Shown here piece after piece: positions 8,004 to 15,956 of a stretch of DNA of 21,485 nt. The notes under the pieces are model-generated. The model ran no database searches and was not told the DNA's origin. It was given only the letters and a program-made list of their open reading frames with translations. The translations under genes and the position numbers were made by a program. The stretch lies in assembly GCF_009733925.1 (NCBI RefSeq), contig NZ_WOEI01000027.1, forward strand, positions 1 to 21,485, written 5' to 3'. This DNA is from Streptobacillus canis (GTDB lineage Bacteria > Fusobacteriota > Fusobacteriia > Fusobacteriales > Leptotrichiaceae). Positions within the stretch are counted from its first letter, which is position 1, and the number at the start of each line of letters is the position of its first letter.

Positions 8004-8495
8004 ATGAAAATTTTTTATAAAGAAAAAGAAATTACAATGTTAGATGAAAAAACTCAAAAGGAATTAGAAAATATGATTCATAATAATTATGATAATTTAT
8101 ATAGTCCTACATGTATTTTTTGTAATGAAATAAAAGATGAGGATGTATTTTATGAGACAGAAAATTTTAAGTGTGTATGGAATATTTTTCCTATACAAGA
8201 AGGGCATATTTTAGTTTTAAGTAAAAAACATTTTATGAATATATTAGAATTAGACCAAGAAGTCTTGGTTGAAATGATAAATTTACAAAAAAAGCTGACA
8301 TACATCTTAGAAGAAAATAAAGAAGTGTTAGGAGTAACTGTATCATATAATAATGGGAAAATAATGCATCCTGGCACACATTTTCATTTTCATGTAGTTC
8401 CAAGATACTTAGCTGATGGTTTTTGGGATAAAATAGATGTGGAAAGAGTAAAATTTGATAAATTAGAGTTTGAGAATAGGATAAAAAAATTGTAA
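8004..8495 (+). CDS. HIT-family nucleotide hydrolase/transferase-like protein
   Basis: 163 residues with the histidine triad as HFHFH (H126, H128, H130; HFHFHVVPR), where H128 should be the nucleophile. An N-terminal CIFC pair (C37, C40) recalls the zinc site of some HIT proteins. HIT enzymes cleave phosphoramidate or phosphoanhydride bonds of nucleotides. It is longer than the compact HinT encoded at 16403 and has an extra N-terminal stretch of about 30 residues, so the two are different HIT branches. AAAGGGAG precedes the ATG. It starts just after a terminator, so it needs its own promoter or read-through; downstream, the tRNA-Lys unit faces it. Confidence 0.8.
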   Translation: MKIFYKEKEITMLDEKTQKELENMIHNNYDNLYSPTCIFCNEIKDEDVFYETENFKCVWNIFPIQEGHILVLSKKHFMNILELDQEVLVEMINLQKKLTYILEENKEVLGVTVSYNNGKIMHPGTHFHFHVVPRYLADGFWDKIDVERVKFDKLEFENRIKKL

Positions 8496-8517
8496 AAAAA
8501 AGCTAGTTGTTACTAGC
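8494..8517 (-). terminator. Terminator of the tRNA-Lys transcript
   Basis: Stem GCTAGT / ACTAGC with a 4-nt loop, directly followed on the minus strand by eight T's that overlap the end of the HIT gene. On the plus strand there is no T run, so it serves the minus-strand tRNA. Confidence 0.75.
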
Positions 8518-8540
8518 ATCTACGTTTTGAAAATATATAA

Positions 8541-8616
8541 TGGTGAGCCAGCAGGGGGTCGAACCCTGGACACACGGATTAAGAGTCCGTTGCTCTGCCA
8601 ACTGAGCTACTGGCTC
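8541..8616 (-). tRNA. tRNA-Lys (anticodon CUU)
   Basis: 76 nt including an encoded CCA end. The acceptor stem GAGCCAG / CTGGCTC is perfect, the D arm reads TAGCTCAGTTGGCAGAGCA, and the anticodon arm is ACGGA-CTCTTAA-TCCGT with anticodon CTT at 8583-8581 on the minus strand. The T arm CCAGG-GTTCGAC-CCCTG keeps the TTCGA core. It decodes AAG, a minority lysine codon in this AT-rich genome. It has its own promoter and terminator. Confidence 0.97.
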
Positions 8617-8627
8617 ATTACATAAAG

Positions 8628-8656
8628 AGTATACAACACTTTTTATCAAAAATCAA
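8628..8656 (-). promoter_or_regulatory. Promoter of tRNA-Lys
   Basis: On the minus strand TTGATT (8656-8651), a 17-bp spacer and TATACT (8633-8628), preceded by TTG. It ends about 12 bp before the first base of the tRNA, and A/T-rich sequence lies upstream, as is usual for strong stable-RNA promoters. Confidence 0.7.
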
Positions 8657-8667
8657 TAGAAAAAAAA

Positions 8668-8687
8668 GCTAAAATATGCTAAAATAT
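8668..8687. repeat. Tandem 10-bp repeat upstream of the tRNA promoter
   Basis: GCTAAAATAT is repeated twice without a gap, one helical turn apart. On the minus strand it lies just upstream of the tRNA-Lys -35 hexamer, where an UP element could be. On the plus strand the copy junction contains TGCTAAAAT, a possible extended -10 for the operon starting at 8742. The function is not determined. Confidence 0.5.
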
Positions 8688-8702
8688 TTAAATAATAAAA
8701 AA

Positions 8703-8730
8703 GCATACACTATGTGTATGTGTTGTTTTT
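8703..8730 (+). other. Small hairpin followed by a T-rich run in the leader of the 8742 operon
   Basis: CATACAC and GTGTATG pair around a 3-nt loop, and the sequence goes on with TGTTGTTTTT just before the ribosome binding site AAGGAG at 8731. It looks like a weak intrinsic terminator. It could end upstream plus-strand transcripts or attenuate the following operon. It is too short to call a riboswitch. Confidence 0.45.
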
Positions 8731-8741
8731 AAGGAGTAGGA

Positions 8742-9344
8742 GTGAATAAAAAATTTATAAAATATAGTTTAATTACTTTAGGATTTGCTGTGTTTTCAAA
8801 TTTAGTTTATCCTAAATACTATTTTTTAACTTGGAATTTATTTTTAGCCTATGTACCATTTTTTATTAGTAATATAAAGAAGAAAAATATATTTGTTGAT
8901 TCAATATTATCTTTTATTGCATTAATATTTTATCCTAATGCAGTTTATTTATTTACAGATTTAATACATATTAGTAATCTTAAGTTCTATAAAAAAGGGG
9001 CTGAAGTAATATATATTATGAAGTATTTAAATTGGCTAAAAGTATCACTTATTTTTATTGCTGTAATAATTGCAATGAAATTAAGTTATTTAGCGATAAA
9101 TAATTATGTAATAAAATATAAAATGAATAAAAGTACTAAATATATTTTTTACACAATTGTTTCATTTTTAACAGGTCTTGCAGTATTTGTAGGAAGATTT
9201 ATTAGGTTAAATTCTTGGGATTTATTTATAAATCCAACTAAGACATTTAACATATTTATAGAACAAATAAATTCAGAAAATATAAAGTATATATTCTTAT
9301 ATGCATTTATTCAATTTTTTGTAATAATTTTAGAGGAGGAATAG
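8742..9344 (+). CDS. DUF1361-family integral membrane protein
   Basis: 200 residues with about six hydrophobic segments. It matches the DUF1361 pattern: TWNLFLAYVPFF near residue 30, FYPNAVYLFTDLIHI near 65-78, and GRFIRLNSWDLF in the C-terminal half. The family has no established function. It starts with GTG, with AAGGAG 5 nt before it; no better ATG is near. It is the first gene of a tightly packed seven-gene run, and its stop codon is 1 nt before the start of the next gene. Confidence 0.8.
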   Translation: MNKKFIKYSLITLGFAVFSNLVYPKYYFLTWNLFLAYVPFFISNIKKKNIFVDSILSFIALIFYPNAVYLFTDLIHISNLKFYKKGAEVIYIMKYLNWLKVSLIFIAVIIAMKLSYLAINNYVIKYKMNKSTKYIFYTIVSFLTGLAVFVGRFIRLNSWDLFINPTKTFNIFIEQINSENIKYIFLYAFIQFFVIILEEE

Positions 9345-9345
9345 A

Positions 9346-9786
9346 ATGAAAGTTTATTTAGCAGGTTCATTATTTAATGAAGGAGAAGTTGCACAAAGAT
9401 TAAAAGAAGGTAAAATTTTAAGAGAAAATTTTCCAAACATAGATTTATTTAATCCAATTGAACAACCATTTAATGAAGATAAACAAACATTACCAACACC
9501 AATAGATATTTATGATGGTGATGCAAATGCAGTAATAAATTCAGATATAGTAATATTAGATATGACTAATGAAGATCCAGGTGTGATGGTAGAGTTAGGT
9601 CTTGCTATAGCACATAATAAAAAAATTATAGCAATAAATTCAGATATAAGATTAAAATCAGCAAATAAATACGACATTCCAAGTTATGCAATGAATCATT
9701 TTGTACTTGGTGGAATATTAAAATACGGTGTATTGGTATATTCATTCCAAGAAGCGGTAGAAGAGCTAAGAAAATATGAAAAATAG
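9346..9786 (+). CDS. Nucleoside 2-deoxyribosyltransferase-like protein
   Basis: 146 residues, the usual length. It begins with the typical MKVYLAGSLF and carries IYDGDANAVINSDIVILDMT (from residue 55) and VELGLAIAH (82-90). E83 should be the catalytic glutamate; Y56, D57, D59 and D72 are family residues of the active site. The family exchanges the base on 2'-deoxynucleosides, or in relatives hydrolyses deoxynucleoside 5'-monophosphates. GAGGAGGAAT precedes the ATG and overlaps the end of the previous gene. The 3' end overlaps the next gene by 11 nt. Confidence 0.82.
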   Translation: MKVYLAGSLFNEGEVAQRLKEGKILRENFPNIDLFNPIEQPFNEDKQTLPTPIDIYDGDANAVINSDIVILDMTNEDPGVMVELGLAIAHNKKIIAINSDIRLKSANKYDIPSYAMNHFVLGGILKYGVLVYSFQEAVEELRKYEK

Positions 9787-10411
9787 TTCAGTTATAAGCA
9801 AAAAAAGAGTTGCTTTTCTACTAACAATAGTAGGTGGATTTTTAGAAATATATTCATATCTATTGTTAGGTAATGTTTTTGCAACTACAATAACAGGAAA
9901 CTTAATTTTGATGGCATTTAATCTAAAAAGATTAAATTTTGATAATGTTTTAAAATATATAGTTCCGATAATATTTTTTTGTTTAGGAGTATACGTATCT
10001 GAAAAAATTAAATCAAAAGTTTCAGAAAATTTTGGAAAAGTAGTATTATTTTTAGAGATAATAATATTAATTTGTATACCTTTTATCGGTATACAATTAA
10101 TTTCGGTATCGTTAATAGCATTTATTTCAGCGATACAAATACAAACATTTAGAAAAGTATCAGAAAATGTATATATGTCAACTATGTGTACTGGTAATAC
10201 TAGATCGCTTATAGAAGCTGTTGCTAATGGTAGAAAACAAGATGTAAAAAACTATTTTGTTGTAATCATTGGCTTTTTAAGTGGAGTATTATTAGGTGAT
10301 GTTAGCATATTATTTTTTGATAAGTTTTCAATATATATTTGTGTATTAATTTTAGTAGGTTTATTAATATACATAATGAAGAAAGAAGGAAAGAATGAAG
10401 TTATCAGATAA
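9776..10411 (+). CDS. DUF1275 (YoaK-like) membrane protein
   Basis: 211 residues with about six membrane segments. The N-terminal GGFLEIYSYLLLGNVFATTITGN is the hallmark of DUF1275, and QIQTFRKV and MCTGNTRSL in the middle are the second family motif. The family is widespread, possibly a transporter, with no proven substrate. It overlaps the upstream gene by 11 nt and the downstream gene by 17 nt, which implies translational coupling. Its ribosome binding site is weak (AAGAGCTAAG), in line with coupling. Confidence 0.8.
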   Translation: MKNSSVISKKRVAFLLTIVGGFLEIYSYLLLGNVFATTITGNLILMAFNLKRLNFDNVLKYIVPIIFFCLGVYVSEKIKSKVSENFGKVVLFLEIIILICIPFIGIQLISVSLIAFISAIQIQTFRKVSENVYMSTMCTGNTRSLIEAVANGRKQDVKNYFVVIIGFLSGVLLGDVSILFFDKFSIYICVLILVGLLIYIMKKEGKNEVIR

Positions 10412-11597
10412 AGTATTAGGAATGCAATATTCACCAATAAGGAAATTAGTTCCTTTTGCTGATAAAGCAAAAAAAGAAGGTGTAAGAATTTTTGAATTTC
10501 ATATTGGACAACCTGATGTTAAAACACCTGATTCTTTTTTTAATGGAGTTACAAAATATCAAGAAAAAATAATTAAATATACAAATTCACAAGGACTTGA
10601 AGAATTACTTGATGCATTTGTTGAATATTATTCAAGATATAATCTTAAAATTGAAAAATCAGAAATGTTAATAACAAATGGAGGTAGTGAAGCTTTGCAA
10701 TTTGCTATAAATACAATTTGTAATAAAGATGATGAAATATTGGTTCCAGAACCATATTATTCAAATTATGATTCTTTTTTAAGAATTGCAGATGCAAAAC
10801 TTGTACCTATAGTAACAAAAATTGAAGAAGGTTATAGATTACCTAAATATGAAGAAATAAAAAAATTAATAACACCAAGAACTAAAGCTATTTTATTTTC
10901 AAATCCATCTAATCCAACAGGAGTTGTATTAAATGAAAGAGAAATAGAAGATATAAAGAAATTAGCAATAGAGTTTAATTTATTTATTATTTCAGATGAA
11001 GTTTATAGACAATTTATATATGATAGTGAAACAAAATTTAGATCATTTTTAAGTTTTGAAGAAGTAGAAGATAGAGTTATAATGATAGATAGTATTTCAA
11101 AACACTATAGTGCTTGTGGAGCAAGAATAGGAGTATTTGCATCTAAAAATAAAGAAATCATTGCTCAAGCTTTAAAATTATGTCAAGCAAGGCTATCTGT
11201 TTCTACGATAGAACAATATGCGAGTGCTAATCTTGTTAGAGGGATAGATGTATATATTGATGATGTAAGAGTAGAATATAAGAAAAGAAGAGACTTAATG
11301 TATGAAAAATTAAGTTCTATCGAAGGTGTTAAAGCTAATAAACCAGATGCAGCATTCTATATTTTTGCGTCATTACCTGTAGAAGATACGGAAGAATTTA
11401 CAAAATGGTTACTTCTTGATTTCAGACATGAAGGAAAAACATTAATGTTTGCTTCAGGAAGTGGATTCTATGCTAAAGAACATAGAGATTTAGGAAAAAA
11501 TGAAGTGAGATTTTCTTATTGTGGAAATACTTTAAGAGAAATTGAAGAAGGAATCAATTTACTAGCGATTGCACTTAAGGAATATAATGGAAAATAG
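10395..11597 (+). CDS. Class I/II pyridoxal-phosphate aminotransferase (aspartate aminotransferase-like)
   Basis: 400 residues, a complete fold type I aminotransferase. Seen: YTNSQGLEEL after the N-terminal segment, NGGSEALQ (cofactor phosphate loop), SNPSNPTG, D201 and Y204 (ISDEVY) contacting the cofactor ring, the Schiff-base lysine K236 in SISKHYSACGARIG, and a C-terminal arginine in VRFSYCG for the substrate carboxylate. This is the common aspartate/aromatic/alanine aminotransferase subgroup; the amino donor cannot be fixed from sequence. AAGGAAAG precedes the ATG. The 3' end overlaps the TruA-like gene by 11 nt. Confidence 0.85.
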   Translation: MKLSDKVLGMQYSPIRKLVPFADKAKKEGVRIFEFHIGQPDVKTPDSFFNGVTKYQEKIIKYTNSQGLEELLDAFVEYYSRYNLKIEKSEMLITNGGSEALQFAINTICNKDDEILVPEPYYSNYDSFLRIADAKLVPIVTKIEEGYRLPKYEEIKKLITPRTKAILFSNPSNPTGVVLNEREIEDIKKLAIEFNLFIISDEVYRQFIYDSETKFRSFLSFEEVEDRVIMIDSISKHYSACGARIGVFASKNKEIIAQALKLCQARLSVSTIEQYASANLVRGIDVYIDDVRVEYKKRRDLMYEKLSSIEGVKANKPDAAFYIFASLPVEDTEEFTKWLLLDFRHEGKTLMFASGSGFYAKEHRDLGKNEVRFSYCGNTLREIEEGINLLAIALKEYNGK

Positions 11598-12222
11598 AAA
11601 AACTGGTTATTTACTTGAAATTTCATATAAAGGGAAAAAATTTGATTGTTTTGATGAAATGAAGGATAAAAAAACTGTTAAAGGTGTTCTGAAAGATTAT
11701 TTATTATCTAAAGGGATAAAAATAATAAAAGGATTACAACAAGCAGGTAGAACAGATGCTAGAGTTTCTGCTTATTCAAATTATATTTACTTTATGGCTG
11801 AAGAATTTAATGTAGACTGCATAGATATAGAAGTAGATATTGAAGGATTAAAAATAAAAAGCATATTAAAAACTAAAAACAATTTAGTATTACCAGAATT
11901 AGTTAAGAGAAGAATATATATTTATTATTACCCTAAAAAATTTTTAAATATTGATGAAGAGATTATATTAAAAAGGTGTGAAGAGGTTAGTGGTTATAAG
12001 GATTTTTCTGAGTTTACAAATCATAAGGGTTTAAAACTTAAAAATCATTTTAGAGATGTACAAGTAACTTATAATGATGAAAAATTATATTTTGATGGAG
12101 ATTCTTTTATGCCACAACAAGTTAGAAGGATGAGTGGATACATTTTAAAAGGGAAGAAAGAGCCTATGGATCCTAAGTTTTTAATCTTGGATAAAATTAT
12201 ATTTGAAGGTGATGTATTTTGA
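11587..12222 (+). CDS. Short, divergent TruA-like pseudouridine synthase
   Basis: 211 residues from the ATG at 11587, chosen over a TTG at 11569 because AAGGA lies 5 nt before it. It resembles TruA, which makes pseudouridine in tRNA anticodon stems: LEISYKGKKFD at the N-terminus (normally YDG...), GRTDARVSA around D57 (normally GRTDxGVHA), VKRRIYIYYYP (the R.Y.Y strand), SGYKDFSEFT, and FMPQQVRRMSGYIL (normally F...MVRN..G.L). The catalytic aspartate and the arginines are kept, but the motif has lost its G and H, and the protein is 35 or more residues shorter than usual. It may be a specialised or decaying paralogue. It overlaps both neighbours. Confidence 0.7.
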   Translation: MENRKTGYLLEISYKGKKFDCFDEMKDKKTVKGVLKDYLLSKGIKIIKGLQQAGRTDARVSAYSNYIYFMAEEFNVDCIDIEVDIEGLKIKSILKTKNNLVLPELVKRRIYIYYYPKKFLNIDEEIILKRCEEVSGYKDFSEFTNHKGLKLKNHFRDVQVTYNDEKLYFDGDSFMPQQVRRMSGYILKGKKEPMDPKFLILDKIIFEGDVF

Positions 12223-12470
12223 AAAAACAAATTGACAAAGAAGCGTTAATTACAACTTTAATTTATTTTTTATATTTTGTATGGTGGTACTATTTTGCAT
12301 ATATTTATCCACCAAAAAATGTTGAAGAATATAAGTATATTTTAGGATTGCCAGAATGGTTTTTCTATTCATGTATAGTTGGATTTGTTTGGGTAAATAT
12401 TGCAGTTTTTGCTGTAACTAAATTATTCTTTAAAGACGTCGATTTAGAGACAGGTGATATTAATGAATAA
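12219..12470 (+). CDS. yhdT: YhdT-family small membrane protein, PanF partner
   Basis: 83 residues with two membrane segments (about 11-30 and 47-70) and PEWFF between them, matching the YhdT/DUF997 family normally encoded just before panF. It starts with TTG at 12219, overlapping the TGA of the previous gene, with GAAGGTG about 6 nt before it. It overlaps panF by 8 nt. The family's molecular role is not established; conserved linkage suggests that it supports the pantothenate symporter. Confidence 0.85.
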   Translation: MKKQIDKEALITTLIYFLYFVWWYYFAYIYPPKNVEEYKYILGLPEWFFYSCIVGFVWVNIAVFAVTKLFFKDVDLETGDINE

Positions 12471-13911
12471 AATTGAATTACTAATACCTGTAGTTCTTTA
12501 TCTAATTATAACTATTTCTATTGCCTATTATGTTAGTAGAAGAGAGAATAAAGATAATTTTACAGAGTCATATTTTATCGGTAATAGAAGTATGGGAGCA
12601 TTTGTTTTAGCAATGACTGTAGTTTCAACATATATTGGAGCTTCATCATTTCTAGGAGGACCATCTATAGCATACAAATTAGGATTAGGATGGGTTTTAC
12701 TAGCATGTATTCAAATCCCATTAATATTCTTTACATTAGGTGTACTTGGTAAGAAAATTGCTATAATTTCAAGAAAAATTAAAGCAGTAACTTTGATAGA
12801 TATATTGAGAAAAAGATACAATAATGAAGTACTAATTATATTACTTTCAGTTTTAATGTTAGTCTTTTTATTTGCTTCAATAATTGCTCAATTTATTGGT
12901 GGAGCACGTTTAATTGAAAGTATAATAGATATAGATTATAAAATCGCATTAACAATATTTGTATTTACAGTAATATTTTATACTACTATTGGTGGGTTTA
13001 AAGCAGTTACAATTACAGATGCTATACAAGGCTTAATAATGATGGTATCGACATTAATATTATTTATAGTAATTGTAAAAAAAGTTGGGTCGATGTCAGA
13101 GATTACAGCTACGATAAAAAATTTAGATCCTAATTTATTAACTCCAGATGCTGGTGGAGCTATATCAAGACCATATATATTATCTTTCTGGATTTTAGTA
13201 GGTATTGGTATTTTAGGTTTACCGGCTACTACAGTTAGAAGTATGGGATATAAAAATTCAAAAGCTTTACATAATGGTATGATAATTGGAACATTTGTAG
13301 TAGGTTTTTTATTAATAGGTATGCATTTAGTTGGATTTATGGGAAGAGCAATAGAGCCGAACATAGATGTAAGTGATAAACTTATACCAATATTAGCATT
13401 GAAAAATTTACATCCTATTGTTGCAGGAGTATTTATTGGTGGGCCACTTGCGGCAATCATGTCTACTGTAGATTCTTTATTAATATTAATATCATCATCT
13501 ATAGTTAAAGATTTATACTTAAATTATGTAGATAAAAATGCAAATGATAAGAAGTTAAAGAAAATATCATTAATAATTACTATAGGTATAGGACTTATTA
13601 CATATGTGTTATCAATTAACCCACCTAGTTTAATAGTATGGGTTAACTTATTTGCACTTGCAGGGCAAGAAGTATTATTTTTTGTTCCTGTATTTATGGG
13701 GTTATATTGGAGAAGAGGTAATGATATGGGAGCAATTGCATCAGTGATTGTTGGATTTATAGTATTTATATTACTTGAAAACTTTAAAATTTCAATATTT
13801 GGGTTAATGAATATTGTACCATCATTAACATGTGCATTAATTGCTTATGTTGTTGTTTCATTACTTACAAAAGAAACAGATAAAGAAATATTAGATTTAT
13901 TTTTTGATTAA
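12463..13911 (+). CDS. panF: Sodium/pantothenate symporter PanF
   Basis: 482 residues from the ATG at 12463, preferred over GTG at 12454 because AGGTGAT precedes it by 4-5 nt. It is a sodium:solute symporter (SSS/SLC5) with about 13 membrane segments. Characteristic PanF stretches are SYFIGNRSMGAFVLAMT, YIGASSFLGGPSIAYKLGLGW and GPLAAIMSTVDSLLI, the last giving the conserved sodium-site helix. It takes up pantothenate, the precursor of coenzyme A. The pairing with yhdT strongly supports the assignment. It is the last gene of the long plus-strand run and ends at a shared terminator facing psuG. Confidence 0.93.
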   Translation: MNKIELLIPVVLYLIITISIAYYVSRRENKDNFTESYFIGNRSMGAFVLAMTVVSTYIGASSFLGGPSIAYKLGLGWVLLACIQIPLIFFTLGVLGKKIAIISRKIKAVTLIDILRKRYNNEVLIILLSVLMLVFLFASIIAQFIGGARLIESIIDIDYKIALTIFVFTVIFYTTIGGFKAVTITDAIQGLIMMVSTLILFIVIVKKVGSMSEITATIKNLDPNLLTPDAGGAISRPYILSFWILVGIGILGLPATTVRSMGYKNSKALHNGMIIGTFVVGFLLIGMHLVGFMGRAIEPNIDVSDKLIPILALKNLHPIVAGVFIGGPLAAIMSTVDSLLILISSSIVKDLYLNYVDKNANDKKLKKISLIITIGIGLITYVLSINPPSLIVWVNLFALAGQEVLFFVPVFMGLYWRRGNDMGAIASVIVGFIVFILLENFKISIFGLMNIVPSLTCALIAYVVVSLLTKETDKEILDLFFD

Positions 13912-13916
13912 TAAAT

Positions 13917-13942
13917 AAAGGCGTGATACATTCACGCCTTTT
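13917..13942. terminator. Bidirectional terminator between panF and psuG
   Basis: AAAGGCGTGA pairs with TCACGCCTTT around a TACAT loop, with T's on the plus side and A/T-rich sequence on the minus side. It lies between two convergent genes and can serve both. Confidence 0.88.
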
Positions 13943-13950
13943 ATATTTAA

Positions 13951-14865
13951 CTATAAATTAACAAACTCTTTTGCGATTTGAGATGCAAGTCTTACATTGT
14001 TGTATACTAATTGTATATTAGCATCTAATGACTTACCTGCTGTAATTTTCTTGACTTTATCAAGTAAGAATGGAGTAGAATCTTTTCCTTTAATACCTAA
14101 TTTTTCAGCTTCTTCTAAAGCTTCATTTATTGCATTAGTAATAGTATCAAAGTCCATAGCATATTGTTCTGGAATTGGGTTAGCAATTACAACACCACCA
14201 TTTAATCCTAAATCCCATTTAGTTTTTAAAATTCCTGCAAATTCTGATGGAGTTTCAATTGCATAATCTAAATTATATCCACTTTTAATTGTATAAAATG
14301 CAGGTAATTCTTTAGTTTTATATCCTAGAACAGGTACACCTTTAGTTTCTAAGTATTCTAATGTTAATGGTAAATCTAATATTGATTTAGCCCCTGCACA
14401 GATAACTGCAACATTTGTTTGAGCTAATTCTTCAAGATCGGCAGATATATCCATAGTAACTTCAGCATTTCTATGAACTCCTCCAATACCACCCGTTGCA
14501 AATATTTTAACACCAGCTAATGCAGCTATTATCATTGTAGTTGCAACAGTTGTAGCACCATTTAAACCATTACTTACAACATAAGCTAAGTCACGTCTAC
14601 TTACTTTTGGAACATTTAATCCTTCTTTTCCTAAAAAGTTAATTTCATCTTCAGTTAAACCAACTTTTAATTTTCCGTTTATAATACCAATAGTTGCAGG
14701 GACAACACCATTTTCTCTAGCAATTTTTTCAACTTCTAATGCAACTTCAACGTTTTGTGGGTAAGGCATTCCGTGAGAGATAATTGTTGATTCTAATGCA
14801 ACAACAGGTTTATTATTTTCTAAAGCTTCTTTAACGATTGGGTTAATTTCTAAATATTGTTTCAT
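13951..14865 (-). CDS. psuG: Pseudouridine-5'-phosphate glycosidase
   Basis: 304 residues, the usual length. It splits pseudouridine 5'-phosphate at its C-C glycosidic bond into uracil and ribose 5-phosphate. Visible: [15 protein letters not shown] with E25, [10 protein letters not shown] with the Schiff-base lysine K87, [21 protein letters not shown] with the metal-binding aspartate region (D139/D143) and CAGAKSILD with K160. These correspond to the E31, K93, D149 and K166 set of the E. coli enzyme. AGGAGG-like sequence precedes the ATG. It follows psuK by 8 nt, so it is the second gene of the operon. Confidence 0.95.
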   Translation of the reverse strand: MKQYLEINPIVKEALENNKPVVALESTIISHGMPYPQNVEVALEVEKIARENGVVPATIGIINGKLKVGLTEDEINFLGKEGLNVPKVSRRDLAYVVSNGLNGATTVATTMIIAALAGVKIFATGGIGGVHRNAEVTMDISADLEELAQTNVAVICAGAKSILDLPLTLEYLETKGVPVLGYKTKELPAFYTIKSGYNLDYAIETPSEFAGILKTKWDLGLNGGVVIANPIPEQYAMDFDTITNAINEALEEAEKLGIKGKDSTPFLLDKVKKITAGKSLDANIQLVYNNVRLASQIAKEFVNL

Positions 14866-14873
14866 ATTTCCTC

Positions 14874-15794
14874 CTATAATTCTATATTAAAATATTGTTT
14901 TAAAGTATCATTTAATAATTCTTTTGTTAAACCTTGATAACAAGTACCAATGTTAGTAACATTAATAATTGACATAGACATTGCGATTTTTGCTGTTTTT
15001 TCTATATCAAAATTATTTGCAACTGAATATGCAATACCAGCTGTAAAAGCATCTCCTGCTCCTGTAATATCAACAGCTTTAATCTTAGGATTATGTATTA
15101 GACCACTTTGTCTATCATTCATAAAATATACACCATCTTTTCCAAGAGTAATATAAACATTCTTAATTCCTTGGTCTAATAATTTTTGAGCAGCCTTTTG
15201 CATACTTATTTCATCTACAATTTCAATTCCTGTTAAAAATTCAGCTTCTATTCTATTAGGCTTAATAGAATGAATTTTATTAAGGACATTTTTTATTTTT
15301 TTTGCTTTAGTTGTAGAAACTAAATCAACAATAAGTTTTTGATCTAAACTTGATAGATATTCAATTACATCTTGACGTAAATTAGTGTCTAATACAAGCA
15401 CATCTGAATCTTTTACAATCTCTTCTTTATTTTTTAAATAAGGGATATCAAGTTTTTCTAAAATTGACATACTTGAGATAGCAACTATCATCTCATTTTC
15501 ATCATTTAATACTGATAAATATGTTGATAAAGATTCTCCTTTAATAATTAAGCAGTTTGACATATCAACATTTTTTTTATTCATGTATTCTAATAGTGAA
15601 ACAGAAAATTCATCATCACCTATAGGTGCAATAAATTTTGTTTTAGCATTTAAATGAGAAAGATTTTCTGTAATATTTCTTCCGACACCACCAAATCCTT
15701 TTTCAATTTTACCAGGATTTGAATCATTAAGAATAATTGCGTTATCAGAGAAACCTTGTATATCTATGTTAGCTCCACCTATAATACAAATCAT
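14874..15794 (-). CDS. psuK: Pseudouridine kinase (PfkB family)
   Basis: 306 residues with a PfkB ribokinase fold. GGANIDIQG (6-14) at the N-terminus is typical of Psu[17 protein letters not shown] (33-48) is PfkB signature 1, and [12 protein letters not shown] (242-253) is signature 2, with the catalytic base D248 in the anion-hole GAGD. It phosphorylates pseudouridine at the 5' position, giving the substrate of the PsuG encoded 8 nt downstream. GAGGTGG lies just before the ATG. A promoter with an inverted repeat in its spacer lies upstream, and rpiB is transcribed the other way. Confidence 0.92.
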   Translation of the reverse strand: MICIIGGANIDIQGFSDNAIILNDSNPGKIEKGFGGVGRNITENLSHLNAKTKFIAPIGDDEFSVSLLEYMNKKNVDMSNCLIIKGESLSTYLSVLNDENEMIVAISSMSILEKLDIPYLKNKEEIVKDSDVLVLDTNLRQDVIEYLSSLDQKLIVDLVSTTKAKKIKNVLNKIHSIKPNRIEAEFLTGIEIVDEISMQKAAQKLLDQGIKNVYITLGKDGVYFMNDRQSGLIHNPKIKAVDITGAGDAFTAGIAYSVANNFDIEKTAKIAMSMSIINVTNIGTCYQGLTKELLNDTLKQYFNIEL

Positions 15795-15822
15795 ATTCCA
15801 CCTCTTTTATATATATATTTAA

Positions 15823-15851
15823 AGTCTAACATACTAAGGTATATTAGTCAA
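15823..15851 (-). promoter_or_regulatory. psuKG promoter with an imperfect inverted repeat in its spacer
   Basis: On the minus strand TTGACT (15851-15846), a 17-bp spacer and TAGACT (15828-15823) with the extended TG-T. Overlapping the spacer is the inverted repeat CTAACATAC / GTATATTAG (15826-15834 and 15839-15847, 8 of 9 pairs, 4-nt centre), placed where a repressor would block polymerase. The regulator is unknown. Confidence 0.5.
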
Positions 15852-15895
15852 TCAAAAAAAAAGTTCATAAAAATGAATAAAAAGACACATACTCC

Positions 15896-15924
15896 TTTAA
15901 AAAAATATGTATATATGATAGAAT
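15896..15924 (+). promoter_or_regulatory. Candidate rpiB promoter
   Basis: TTTAAA (15896-15901), a 17-bp spacer and TAGAAT (15919-15924) with an extended TGA before it. It lies about 32 bp upstream of the rpiB ATG. Confidence 0.5.
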
Positions 15925-15956
15925 TAAATTATCTAAGTAAATGAAAGGTGATGAAG

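Noticed and set aside
8703..8741. Riboswitch in the leader of the 8742 operon
   Set aside because: Only one short hairpin is present; there is no room or conserved core for a known aptamer.
12978..13460. 160-codon minus-strand open frame inside panF
   Set aside because: It is antisense to conserved membrane segments of PanF, has a composition expected from mirrored hydrophobic codons and has no ribosome binding site.
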